A program made the position numbers and the translations under genes. This document shows positions 9,091 through 17,693 of a DNA stretch of 64,000 bases, piece by piece. The DNA lies in assembly GCA_045046885.1 (NCBI GenBank), contig JASFYX010000009.1, positions 90,873-154,872 of the forward strand, written 5' to 3'. The notes under the pieces are model-generated. The model made no database searches, had not been told where the DNA came from, and saw only the letters and a list, made by a program, of their open reading frames with translations. This stretch comes from CG1-02-35-72 sp045046885 (lineage in GTDB: Bacteria > Bacteroidota > Bacteroidia > Flavobacteriales > Flavobacteriaceae). Position 1 is the stretch's first letter. Each line of letters begins with the position of its first letter.

Positions 9091-9597
9091 ATGAAACCTA
9101 TTGTAAATAGGGTATCTAAAAGCCCTTTGATAACTTTAGATTTAGAAGATTTTTATCCTGTAGGCAAGCGTCTAGTTTTTGATATTGCTCCTTGGTTAGA
9201 GGGGGGCTTAATATTGAAAGAAAAAGAATTTAGAGAAGCTGTCTCAAATAATTCATGGCATGAATTTAAGGGTGCTTATGTTGCAATTAATTGTAGTGCA
9301 GATGCTATAATTCCTTCTTGGGCTTACTTACTTGTAAGCGCTCATTTAGCACCTTATGCAAAAAGTGTCGTTGTTGGTGATTTAAATTTGTTAGAAACTG
9401 TTATTTTTACAGAAATTATAAGCAATTTAGATATTAATCAATATAAAAATAAACCAATAATTATAAAAGGATGTTCTAATAAGCCAATTCCAGATACAGC
9501 TTTTACGGCTTTAGTAAAAAAATTAAAACCTATTGCAAAGAGTATAATGTATGGCGAAGCCTGTTCTTCGGTACCAATTTTTAAAAATAAGAGTTAA
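9091..9597 (+). CDS. DUF2480 family protein
   Basis: 168 residues, soluble, no signal peptide. The start MKPIVNRVSKSPLITLDLEDF and the region with YVAINCSADAIIPSWAYLL match the DUF2480 family, which is nearly restricted to Bacteroidota and usually sits next to suf-related genes. C-terminal GEACSSVPIFK adds a conserved cysteine. It follows the SufT-like gene by 11 bases. Function unknown; a link to Fe-S metabolism is inferred from context only. Confidence 0.8.
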   Translation: MKPIVNRVSKSPLITLDLEDFYPVGKRLVFDIAPWLEGGLILKEKEFREAVSNNSWHEFKGAYVAINCSADAIIPSWAYLLVSAHLAPYAKSVVVGDLNLLETVIFTEIISNLDINQYKNKPIIIKGCSNKPIPDTAFTALVKKLKPIAKSIMYGEACSSVPIFKNKS

Positions 9598-9601
9598 TAA
9601 A

Positions 9602-10459
9602 ATGCGTTTTAAATTAATTGTAGTTCTATTTTTGGTAAACAGTTTTTTTATTTTTTCTCAAGATATAAAAACAGACAGTATTAAAAACTGGAAAACAGAG
9701 GGTAAAGCCACTTTACTTTTTAACCAATCTTCTTTTTCTAACTGGATTTCTGGTGGTGAAAACGCCGTAGCTGGTAATTTAAATATCAATTATCTCTTTA
9801 ATTATAAAAAAGCCAACTGGACTTGGAATAATACTGTAAATATTGCCTATGGTATAAATGATTCTAAATCGAATGGCACACGTAAAACAGAAGACCGTAT
9901 AGAATGGAAAACATTGCTAGGTTATAAAAAAGATAAAAATTGGTATTACTCATTTTTCTTAAACTTTCAAACGCAAATTACGGCAGGATATGATTATAAG
10001 AATGATTCAAATGCAACAGTACCCACATCTAGAGGTTTTGCCCCAGCTTATATAAATTTTGGGCCAGGTATTATGTATGAAAAGTCAGCTGATTTAAAAA
10101 TAAATTTAGCACCAGCAACTTCTAAACTGACTATAGTAACAGACGAAACCTTGTCAAATCAAGGAGCATATGGTGTTAAGCCGGGAAAACAGGTTAAAGA
10201 AGATTTGGGTTTTTTTGCTTCTGTTTATCACAAAAGAACTGTCATGGAAAATGTTGATATGGTCAATATTTTAAGTATCTATGTTAATTATTTAGATAAC
10301 TTAAAGAATATAGATTTTGACTATCAGTTAAAATTTGTAATGAAGGTTAATAAATATATGAGTACAAACCTAAACTTTCAATTTGTTTATAACGATGATG
10401 CGCTTAGCCGACTTCAGTTTAAGGAAATTTTTGGCATTGGTATTAACTACACTTTATAA
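9602..10459 (+). CDS. DUF3078 outer-membrane-type protein
   Basis: 285 residues from the ATG at 9602, which gives a clean signal peptide (MRFKLIVVLFLVNSFFIFSQ); a longer frame from 9551 would overlap DUF2480 and bury the signal. The mature protein alternates aromatic and polar residues in short beta strands and ends in GIGINYTL, as expected of an outer-membrane beta barrel. DUF3078 is a Bacteroidota family of unknown role. Its stop is 6 bases from the convergent hflX stop. Confidence 0.8.
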   Translation: MRFKLIVVLFLVNSFFIFSQDIKTDSIKNWKTEGKATLLFNQSSFSNWISGGENAVAGNLNINYLFNYKKANWTWNNTVNIAYGINDSKSNGTRKTEDRIEWKTLLGYKKDKNWYYSFFLNFQTQITAGYDYKNDSNATVPTSRGFAPAYINFGPGIMYEKSADLKINLAPATSKLTIVTDETLSNQGAYGVKPGKQVKEDLGFFASVYHKRTVMENVDMVNILSIYVNYLDNLKNIDFDYQLKFVMKVNKYMSTNLNFQFVYNDDALSRLQFKEIFGIGINYTL

Positions 10460-10465
10460 ACAAGA

Positions 10466-11665
10466 CTAATATTCCTTATAAAGAAAATCGTTGTAAGGAA
10501 AGCGCGTAATATGAACTTTTTTTACAGCCTCGAAAAGAGTTTCTTTAAAATTGTCGAAATTTTCTTTTTCTAAAGCCGAAATAAATAAACATTGTCCGTT
10601 TAATTGCGACATCCAAGTACTTTGCCATTCTTTTAAGGTAAAATGAGCCTTGGTTTTTTCTGTAACCAAATCGTCATCATCAATAGTTTGATGTGTATAG
10701 GCGTCAATTTTATTGAATACTAGAATAGTGGGTTTGTCAGCACTTTTTATATCAGTTAGAATTTGATTAACTGATGCAATATGGTCTTCGAAAGTTGTGT
10801 GTGAAATATCAACAATATGTAATAACAAATCGGCTTCTCTTACTTCATCAAGTGTAGATTTAAAAGATTCTACTAATTGTGTGGGTAATTTTCTTATAAA
10901 CCCAACAGTATCGGTTACTAGAAAAGGAATGTTTTTTAGTACAACTTTTCTTACAGTTGTGTCAAGCGTTGCAAAAAGTTTATTTTCTGCAAAAACATCA
11001 CTTTTACTCAAGGCATTCATCAGTGTAGATTTACCTACATTGGTATAACCTACCAAAGCCACACGCACCATTTTACCACGGTTTTTGCGCTGAACGGCCA
11101 TTTGCTTGTCGATACTTTTTAACCTCTTTTTTAAGAGTGTTATTTTATCGCGAATTATACGGCGGTCTGTTTCAATTTCTGTTTCACCAGGGCCACGCAT
11201 TCCCATACCGCCTTTTTGCTTTTGAAGGTGTGTCCATAAGCGGGTTAAACGCGGTAGCATATATTCGCACTGCGCCATTTCAACTTGTGTTCTAGCATAA
11301 GACGTTTGGGCACGCTGTGCAAAAATATCTAAAATTAGGTTGGTGCGATCTAAGATTTTACACTCTAAAACGCGCTCTATATTACGTATTTGAGCAGGAC
11401 TTAATTCGTCATCGAATATGACAGTTTCTATAGCATTATCTTCTACAAAACGGCTTATTTCGTCTAATTTTCCAGAACCGATATATGTTTTTGGGTTTGG
11501 AAATTCTAATTTTTGTGTAAACTGCTCTATAGTTTCTCCTCCGGCCGTAAGTGTTAAAAAAGCGAGCTCTTTTAAAAACTCATCTACCTGTTCTTCGTTT
11601 TGCGACTTAGTTATAACACTTACTAAAACAACACGCTCTAAAGCTTTTTTATTTTTATCAATCAT
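10466..11665 (-). CDS. hflX: GTPase HflX
   Basis: 399 residues from ATG 11665. HflX is a ribosome-associated GTPase that splits stalled ribosomes under stress. An N-terminal HflX domain is followed by a basic helical linker with RGPGETEIETDRR (about 170-182), then the G domain: G1 GYTNVGKST, G3 DTVGF, G4 NKID. A TTG three codons upstream has been passed over because it lies inside the -7 box TATCTTTG; the ATG follows that box by 6 bases, so the mRNA is probably leaderless. Convergent with DUF3078. Confidence 0.93.
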   Translation of the reverse strand: MIDKNKKALERVVLVSVITKSQNEEQVDEFLKELAFLTLTAGGETIEQFTQKLEFPNPKTYIGSGKLDEISRFVEDNAIETVIFDDELSPAQIRNIERVLECKILDRTNLILDIFAQRAQTSYARTQVEMAQCEYMLPRLTRLWTHLQKQKGGMGMRGPGETEIETDRRIIRDKITLLKKRLKSIDKQMAVQRKNRGKMVRVALVGYTNVGKSTLMNALSKSDVFAENKLFATLDTTVRKVVLKNIPFLVTDTVGFIRKLPTQLVESFKSTLDEVREADLLLHIVDISHTTFEDHIASVNQILTDIKSADKPTILVFNKIDAYTHQTIDDDDLVTEKTKAHFTLKEWQSTWMSQLNGQCLFISALEKENFDNFKETLFEAVKKVHITRFPYNDFLYKEY

Positions 11666-11671
11666 AAGTGG

Positions 11672-11679
11672 CAAAGATA
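11672..11679 (-). promoter_or_regulatory. -7 box of hflX (TATCTTTG)
   Basis: Minus strand reads TATCTTTG. The hflX ATG begins 7 bases after its last base, leaving almost no room for a leader. Confidence 0.6.
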
Positions 11680-11706
11680 CTGTTTTAAGTTTTTGCTATA
11701 ATTAAA

Positions 11707-11739
11707 AAATGCGCTTTTCTAATTTAGAAAAGCGCATTT
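11707..11739 (-). terminator. Intrinsic terminator of the TonB receptor/DUF5689 operon
   Basis: Perfect 15-bp stem (11707-11721 with 11725-11739) and a 3-base loop, followed on the minus strand by a T-rich run. It lies 22 bases after the DUF5689 stop and upstream of hflX. A-runs on both sides could make it work in either direction. Confidence 0.8.
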
Positions 11740-11760
11740 AAAAAGGTTTATAAATTTAGG

Positions 11761-13734
11761 TTATTTACCTAAAACCATAATGTTATCTACAAAGAAGCCT
11801 CCTGAGGCATTAGAATCGTTACCTGTAAATTTAAAGGCAACATATATCTTACCTGTGTAACCCGATAAATCTATATTACCGGAAGGTATAAATGAATACC
11901 AATTATCTGAATTTCCCGCCAAAGTAGCACCGGCATCTACCCAAGTAGCACTGGCTACACCTGCTTCTGTTCCATCAAAATCGGTTGAAATGAAGACTTC
12001 AAGACGCGCATCGTCATAATGATGTTGGGCTGTTTCAAAAGTTAAGACTTCACCTGTATGACTATCCATATCAATGGCAGGTGTTATAAGCCAACCAATA
12101 TTACTAGCATCGCCAGATTGATAGGGAGAAAACTCTGTATAAGTATTTCCACCAAAAGCTTCGGTATGCCATTTAATACTACCAGCTTCGGCTACATTAA
12201 GCCATCCTGAAATATTAACGTCTGGGCCATTGGGTTCACTTTCAAAATTCTGACTAAAGAAAGGTTCTGCTTGTACACAACGTTCTCCAGTTAAACCAGC
12301 TGTGTCATCGGCACTTCTAACTAATAATTGAGCGCCATTAAAATTAGAAGCAATACCCATAATTGTACCATTTCCTGAAGGGACTGTAGTATCAGCAAAA
12401 CTGGCAAAACTACTTGTAAAGACAGGGAAAGACGAAGTACAGTCTGTTACTGTTTTACCACCACCAAAAGCAACAAGTGTTTGTGTAAACTGAACGTTGT
12501 TTATTTTCACAAGCTGTGCTTGATAGGCATCTGATAATAAATCAGCTACAGAGATTGTTTTTGCAGCAGGTATAGCTGTATTTACATCTAATACTTGTAC
12601 CATACTAAGCTGGTTTACATTAGATATTTGAGTCAATCCAGCAAAAGCTCCTAAGGTTAAATCTTTAACTTTTACACGAACTTTATAGCCTTCAAACAAA
12701 CTATGCGCATTACTGTCAAAACGCAAAACAATAGCACCGCTATCATCTTGAATAAAGGCATTACGACTTGTTAAATTACCATTTTGAGTTGACATTGTAA
12801 TGACGCCTTCTATTATGGCATCTTCACTAATATTAGAAGTACCAGTACCAAAGGCCTCTCTTAAACTGGCAATTGTTTTAAGGGTGCCAGTTACATTGTC
12901 TGCAAAGCCCCATAATTGACGTGGGTTTGTAAATTGCACATCGTTAGTGTCTCTTATAACCAATTGGTAATCGCCTCTAAATTTAGAAAGAACACCGCGT
13001 ATTTTACCATTTCCAACAGGGAGAGGCTCATTTGCAAAATCAGAAAACTGGCTATTTCTTACTATTAATTCATTGCCATCTTCGTCAACAATATTTCTGT
13101 TTGTAGCAGATCCAAGCGTATTGTTAGGGTCAAAATAATTACCACCTACTTCATTAGCTTTAAACTGAACATTGTCGAATTCTACCAAAGTGTTTAATTG
13201 TCCATCATTAATAGCACTTAATGTTGCAGGATGTACTAAAGAACTAGGATCAACAGCATCGCAAGAGCGCAATACAAAATTATCTACTTCAATGTCAGGT
13301 AAACGGCCTATAAACCCATTAAATAAAGCGCCTAAAGAAACATCGGCATCACCACCGTCATTGTCTATAAATAAGTTTTTAGCTTTGAGATAGACTTTTT
13401 GACCGACATTTATACGTGTATAAATATCACGGCGATCCATAGATATTTTTACACCGGCAGTACCGTCTAAATTCTGAATAGAAAGAGACGAAAAGAAATT
13501 ACCTTGTTCATCGCTAGAAACAACATAACCCTCAACAACCATATCTTCGGTTAACTGATGGATATTGCCTACAGCATTTGCTTTAAGTTCTGCAAGTGTA
13601 TTTGTAACAGTAACCTCTGGCTCTGTACAATTTACTTGAGGTGTTGCAAAGTCTGAGTTATCATCAACGCAAGAAAAAGCGCCAATAAGAACGAAAAGAC
13701 TTATAAAAAATTTAAAAATTGAATTTGTTTTCAT
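11761..13734 (-). CDS. DUF5689 / choice-of-anchor J lipoprotein (OB-fold-like repeats)
   Basis: 657 residues. Lipoprotein signal ends at Cys22 (IGAFSC). Two DUF5689-type blocks follow, each with an OB-fold-like strand: SLSIQNLDGTAGVKISM (about 84-100) and AFIQDDSGAIVLRFDS (about 325-340). The last ~165 residues match a choice-of-anchor J, jelly-roll-like domain (PNGPDVNISGWLNVAEAG to ASGGFFVDNIMV). It starts 21 bases after the TonB receptor stop, so it is the surface lipoprotein partner of that receptor, in the place a SusD would take in a Sus-type pair. Binding to nucleic acid is inferred from the OB-like repeats and the neighbouring nuclease, not shown by the sequence. Confidence 0.8.
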   Translation of the reverse strand: MKTNSIFKFFISLFVLIGAFSCVDDNSDFATPQVNCTEPEVTVTNTLAELKANAVGNIHQLTEDMVVEGYVVSSDEQGNFFSSLSIQNLDGTAGVKISMDRRDIYTRINVGQKVYLKAKNLFIDNDGGDADVSLGALFNGFIGRLPDIEVDNFVLRSCDAVDPSSLVHPATLSAINDGQLNTLVEFDNVQFKANEVGGNYFDPNNTLGSATNRNIVDEDGNELIVRNSQFSDFANEPLPVGNGKIRGVLSKFRGDYQLVIRDTNDVQFTNPRQLWGFADNVTGTLKTIASLREAFGTGTSNISEDAIIEGVITMSTQNGNLTSRNAFIQDDSGAIVLRFDSNAHSLFEGYKVRVKVKDLTLGAFAGLTQISNVNQLSMVQVLDVNTAIPAAKTISVADLLSDAYQAQLVKINNVQFTQTLVAFGGGKTVTDCTSSFPVFTSSFASFADTTVPSGNGTIMGIASNFNGAQLLVRSADDTAGLTGERCVQAEPFFSQNFESEPNGPDVNISGWLNVAEAGSIKWHTEAFGGNTYTEFSPYQSGDASNIGWLITPAIDMDSHTGEVLTFETAQHHYDDARLEVFISTDFDGTEAGVASATWVDAGATLAGNSDNWYSFIPSGNIDLSGYTGKIYVAFKFTGNDSNASGGFFVDNIMVLGK

Positions 13735-13755
13735 GAGAATATTTTTAGCTATAAG

Positions 13756-16515
13756 TTAAAATCTGTAATAAAAGTTTAAATAAAAGGTTGTACCATATCC
13801 GTACCAATAGCGGGGACCAAATAAAGGCTTGGCTTTATCTTGATCTTCTTTTAATCGGGTAAAATTAGCATTACGCGATTGTTCAAAGCCTCCCGATTTA
13901 TAAGTGGTATTGGTTATATTGTTAACACTGGCAAAAAAGCCAACGCTTTTGCCGTAAGCTATACGCCAAGATTTTCCGGCAATGGCATTTAACAAATAAT
14001 AAGGATGGAATTCTTCTTGACGTAATAAGTTATCTACCACATCTTGAGTAGCGCCATCAAACGGTTGATTAGTCAACGGATTAATTGTAAAGTTGGCTGT
14101 TCTGGTTATAGACGATATTCCCAAATAACTTTGTGTTAAATAATTGCCGGTTACACTTACAAACCAAAAATGAGGATCGCGATATTCAACACCAAGAGAA
14201 TAGGCTTTTTGAGGACCTACAGCTAATTTGTAATTTTTAAGAAAAGCTGTTCCTAAATTGGTTACACCAAACTCATCGGCAGATAAAAATAACTGTGGAT
14301 TATTAGCATAAGTATGTTGTCCTACAGCCGCAACGCCCGTTAATTTTATTGTGGGTGTTATTTGCGCTTCTATACCAAACTCACCGCCAAAATTTAGACG
14401 ATCTGAGCCTGTTAATATTTGTGATAAGAAAAACGAATCGTTAGAAGCGTCGGTTATACCAGGAAGTGTTATGCCTTGTGCAAAGAAAAAGCCTATTTCG
14501 GTAACATTTTGTGTTTTGGTGTAATAACCTGATAATTTTGCTTTTATAATAGGAGACCTAAAAATATAGCTGGCATCTAAAGCCGTTGTCTTTTCGTTAG
14601 AAAGGTTGGGGACAATATCGTGATTGACACGGACATTAGCAAAAGAATTTCTCAAATTAGGAGCGCGTGTGCCATACGAGGCATTGACGTTTATTAAATG
14701 ACGCCCCGTTATTTTATAAGTAAATCCACCCTTTACACTTTGTGGATAAAAGACGTTTTCTTTTCCTTTTCCAAAAGAGTTGCCAATATATTTACCATTT
14801 TCGTATTTACCGCTACGCCAAAAATTGACATAAGATGATTTTGCGGCTAAGTAAAAATCAACTTTTTTATAAGTAAATTGTAACTGTGCAAATAAATCGT
14901 AAGTACGTTGGTTTAGATTGTAATTATATAAAAATCTATCGCCAGCAAGCACTGTACGATTGGGGTTATTAATGTCAGTTTGCGCTTCTATACCTGTAGA
15001 AAAGTCGTCTAAATCTAGAAAGTTTGTCCCTCCTAACAAGTCTTGCATTAAACCGAAGTTTTGTGACACCAAATTTCTATAATTAAATGCCATATTTAAG
15101 GTCACATGATCACCAAGGTTATTAGCATAAGTAGAATTAAAAGACCACAATCTGTCGTCTGTACGGTCTTCGTATAAATAATAAAGAGAACTGCCATGGT
15201 TTTTATTTACAGCATAAAGATTATCCCAATTTATCTGACTATAACTAGGATTCGTTAAAAAACGCTCTGTTGCTAAATCGGCTTGATCTTGACTGTAACG
15301 GTCTAAAAAATAACTGGGTAAATAGCGGTAGTATTCTGGATTAGGATTAGGCGCATTAGAATAACCTATACGGCTGTTTCCTAATTTTCCAAATTGATAA
15401 GAAAGTGTTGTATTTAAGCTGGAATTGTCATCAATTTTCCAAAAATCACTTAACAAAAACACAGGCTCTTCTATATTCTTAACGCGTGAATTACGTTTTT
15501 TACCTCCTTGAAAACCCCAATAAGTATTGTAAGTCCGTCCTTTTAAGTCGAATAACTCACCTGTATTAGGGGATGATTTGCCACGTCTGTTAGAAGCGTC
15601 AAAAGCTGTAAAATTTACACTGTGTTTATCATTTATCTTTTTCTCTACAGCGATGAAAAAAGAGTTAGCATCGTAAAAAGTACCATCAAAATGACCTTCT
15701 GTAGCCCAACGTCTTCCCATAGAGAATACATAAGACCAGCCTTTAGCACTAATACCAGAGGCATAAGTTGCCATTAAACGATTGCTGTAATTGGTGTTTG
15801 TAGCCGAAGAAGATAAACTAATACCTTTTCTAAAAGCAGAGGCACGCACATTAAAATTTGTTGTACCAAGCAAGCCTCCAAAGGTGTATTGATTAGGCGA
15901 AAGCCCTCCTTTAAAATCGCGATTACGCATGACGTCGTTTAAACCACCCCAATTACTCCATTGAGGTCTGCCATCGTAAAACTTGTTCATTTCAACACCA
16001 TTAATTAATATGGTACCATTGTTAGAATCGTAACCTCTAACACGAAAACGGGCTTGACCAAATTGGAAAGCGGCTACATTTAAAAAGGCATCTCTAGAAG
16101 CTTGTAGAAGCCCCGAAGTGTTTTCTGAGCCACCATTACCATCTTCTGATAAATCGTTATCGGTTAACGAAATTAAGCCGTCCTCATCTTGAGAAGTGAT
16201 TTCTTCATATAGCATTACGCTACCCAAATCAACGGTTTCACCAGATTTTATGACCACAGGAAATTGTTGCGGTTCAAATCCGTTAAGTTCAATTATCACA
16301 ATCTGATTACCAACAGGCACTTGTGATACGTTAAAATTTCCTGACGTATCAGAAAAAATTGAAATCTTAGTGTTTTTAATAAGGATGTTAACACCTTTAA
16401 TTGGACTGGCGTCATTCGCTTGTAAAACGATGCCTTTTACAGTGCCAAAATCTTGTGCAAAAGAAGTATAAACAACCCCTAGAAATAGACTGAGAAAAAA
16501 TAAGGTTTTTTTCAT
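13756..16515 (-). CDS. TonB-dependent receptor with carboxypeptidase-like regulatory domain
   Basis: 919 residues. Signal peptide MKKTLFFLSLFLGVVYTSFAQ, then a carboxypeptidase-regulatory-like beta-sandwich (about 25-110), a linker rich in Asp/Glu/Gly, a plug domain with FRVRGYDSNNGTILINGVEM, and a long outer-membrane barrel ending in FYLNFYYRF with a C-terminal phenylalanine. Such receptors import ligands across the outer membrane using TonB energy. It is the first gene of a two-gene operon with the DUF5689 lipoprotein and is divergent from a secreted EEP nuclease, which points to nucleic acid or another phosphodiester as ligand source. I see no SusD homolog. Confidence 0.9.
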   Translation of the reverse strand: MKKTLFFLSLFLGVVYTSFAQDFGTVKGIVLQANDASPIKGVNILIKNTKISIFSDTSGNFNVSQVPVGNQIVIIELNGFEPQQFPVVIKSGETVDLGSVMLYEEITSQDEDGLISLTDNDLSEDGNGGSENTSGLLQASRDAFLNVAAFQFGQARFRVRGYDSNNGTILINGVEMNKFYDGRPQWSNWGGLNDVMRNRDFKGGLSPNQYTFGGLLGTTNFNVRASAFRKGISLSSSATNTNYSNRLMATYASGISAKGWSYVFSMGRRWATEGHFDGTFYDANSFFIAVEKKINDKHSVNFTAFDASNRRGKSSPNTGELFDLKGRTYNTYWGFQGGKKRNSRVKNIEEPVFLLSDFWKIDDNSSLNTTLSYQFGKLGNSRIGYSNAPNPNPEYYRYLPSYFLDRYSQDQADLATERFLTNPSYSQINWDNLYAVNKNHGSSLYYLYEDRTDDRLWSFNSTYANNLGDHVTLNMAFNYRNLVSQNFGLMQDLLGGTNFLDLDDFSTGIEAQTDINNPNRTVLAGDRFLYNYNLNQRTYDLFAQLQFTYKKVDFYLAAKSSYVNFWRSGKYENGKYIGNSFGKGKENVFYPQSVKGGFTYKITGRHLINVNASYGTRAPNLRNSFANVRVNHDIVPNLSNEKTTALDASYIFRSPIIKAKLSGYYTKTQNVTEIGFFFAQGITLPGITDASNDSFFLSQILTGSDRLNFGGEFGIEAQITPTIKLTGVAAVGQHTYANNPQLFLSADEFGVTNLGTAFLKNYKLAVGPQKAYSLGVEYRDPHFWFVSVTGNYLTQSYLGISSITRTANFTINPLTNQPFDGATQDVVDNLLRQEEFHPYYLLNAIAGKSWRIAYGKSVGFFASVNNITNTTYKSGGFEQSRNANFTRLKEDQDKAKPLFGPRYWYGYGTTFYLNFYYRF

Positions 16516-16612
16516 AAAATAAAATTATTTTTTGCTTTTAAAAAAGCCCACTAATTTACGACTTTAGATGTTATTAAAATAAAATTTAACATTATTTCTT
16601 GGATATAAAATG

Positions 16613-16620
16613 TAACTTTG
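16613..16620 (+). promoter_or_regulatory. -7 box of the EEP nuclease gene (TAACTTTG)
   Basis: TAACTTTG lies 26 bases before the ATG at 16647, in the 131-base region between the divergent TonB receptor and nuclease genes. Confidence 0.55.
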
Positions 16621-16646
16621 AGCTACTTTTTTAAAATTATAAAATA

Positions 16647-17693
16647 ATGATGCTTAAAAAAACATTAACAATCTGTTTATTAGCAATATGCGCGTTAGTA
16701 TTTTCGCAAAATAAAACTAAGAAATTCAATATAAGAACAGTTGCTTTTTACAATGTAGAAAACTTGTTTGACACCATTCACAATCAGAGATACGATCAAG
16801 ATCGTACACCAACCGGTAAAGACCATTATACGTCTAAAGTATATTGGGATAAAATTAATCACATGGCGCGTGTTATTTCAGAAATAGGTGTCTCTAAAGC
16901 TAAAAATAGCCCTACAATTATGGGTTTAGCGGAAGTAGAAAATAGAACTGTTGTACAAGATTTATTAAATACAAAATATTTAAAAAATAAAGGCTATGGG
17001 ATAATCCACTATGATTCACCAGACGAACGTGGTATAGATGTCGCTTTTATTTATTTAAAGCGCTATTTTAAACCTGTAAGTCAGTCTAAACACGCCCTAT
17101 ATTTAAAACGCTCTAACGGTAAACGAGATTATACACGTGACCAACTACTTGTTTCGGGAATTTTAGATGGCGAATTGATTCATATAATTGTCAACCACTG
17201 GCCGTCTAGAAGTGGAGGTGAAGCTAGAAGCCGACCAGGAAGAGCCGCCGCCGCCGCCTTAAATGTTAAGATTATTGATTCGTTGCAAAAGATAAACCCA
17301 AAAGCCAAAATTATTACTATGGGCGATTTAAATGACGACCCTATTAGTCCGAGTTTAAAAAAGGTTTTAAAGACTGTTGGCGTAAAATCAAAATTGAAAC
17401 AAAAATCTATGTTTAACCCTATGGAAAGTCTTTTTAAAAACGGCAATGGCACTTTGAATTATCGCGATAATCTGAATTTGTTTGACCAAATAATTATCAG
17501 CGCCCCTTTTGTGTCGAAAGATTATAGTTCTTATCGCTTTTACTCAGCTAATATTTACAACCCTTCTTATATAATAAGTAAAGAGGGGCGCTATAAAGGT
17601 TACCCTTTTAGGAGTTACTCTTACAGCAATTATATGGGTGGTTATAGCGACCATTACCCTGTGTATATTTATCTGATAAAAGAAAAGAAATAA
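16647..17693 (+). CDS. Secreted endonuclease/exonuclease/phosphatase (EEP) family hydrolase
   Basis: 348 residues with signal peptide MMLKKTLTICLLAICALVFSQ. The EEP catalytic pattern is complete: FYNVENLFD (Asn), GLAEVENR (metal-binding Glu), ERGIDVAFIY, NHWPSRSGG (His), GDLNDDPISP (Asp/Asn) and the terminal SDHYPVYIYL (Asp-His). Family members cleave phosphodiesters in DNA, RNA, nucleotides or phospholipid head groups. Export plus the divergent TonB receptor/lipoprotein pair suggests digestion of extracellular nucleic acid before uptake. Its stop codon touches the radA stop (convergent, no gap). Either of the two first ATG codons could be used. Confidence 0.9.
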   Translation: MMLKKTLTICLLAICALVFSQNKTKKFNIRTVAFYNVENLFDTIHNQRYDQDRTPTGKDHYTSKVYWDKINHMARVISEIGVSKAKNSPTIMGLAEVENRTVVQDLLNTKYLKNKGYGIIHYDSPDERGIDVAFIYLKRYFKPVSQSKHALYLKRSNGKRDYTRDQLLVSGILDGELIHIIVNHWPSRSGGEARSRPGRAAAAALNVKIIDSLQKINPKAKIITMGDLNDDPISPSLKKVLKTVGVKSKLKQKSMFNPMESLFKNGNGTLNYRDNLNLFDQIIISAPFVSKDYSSYRFYSANIYNPSYIISKEGRYKGYPFRSYSYSNYMGGYSDHYPVYIYLIKEKK

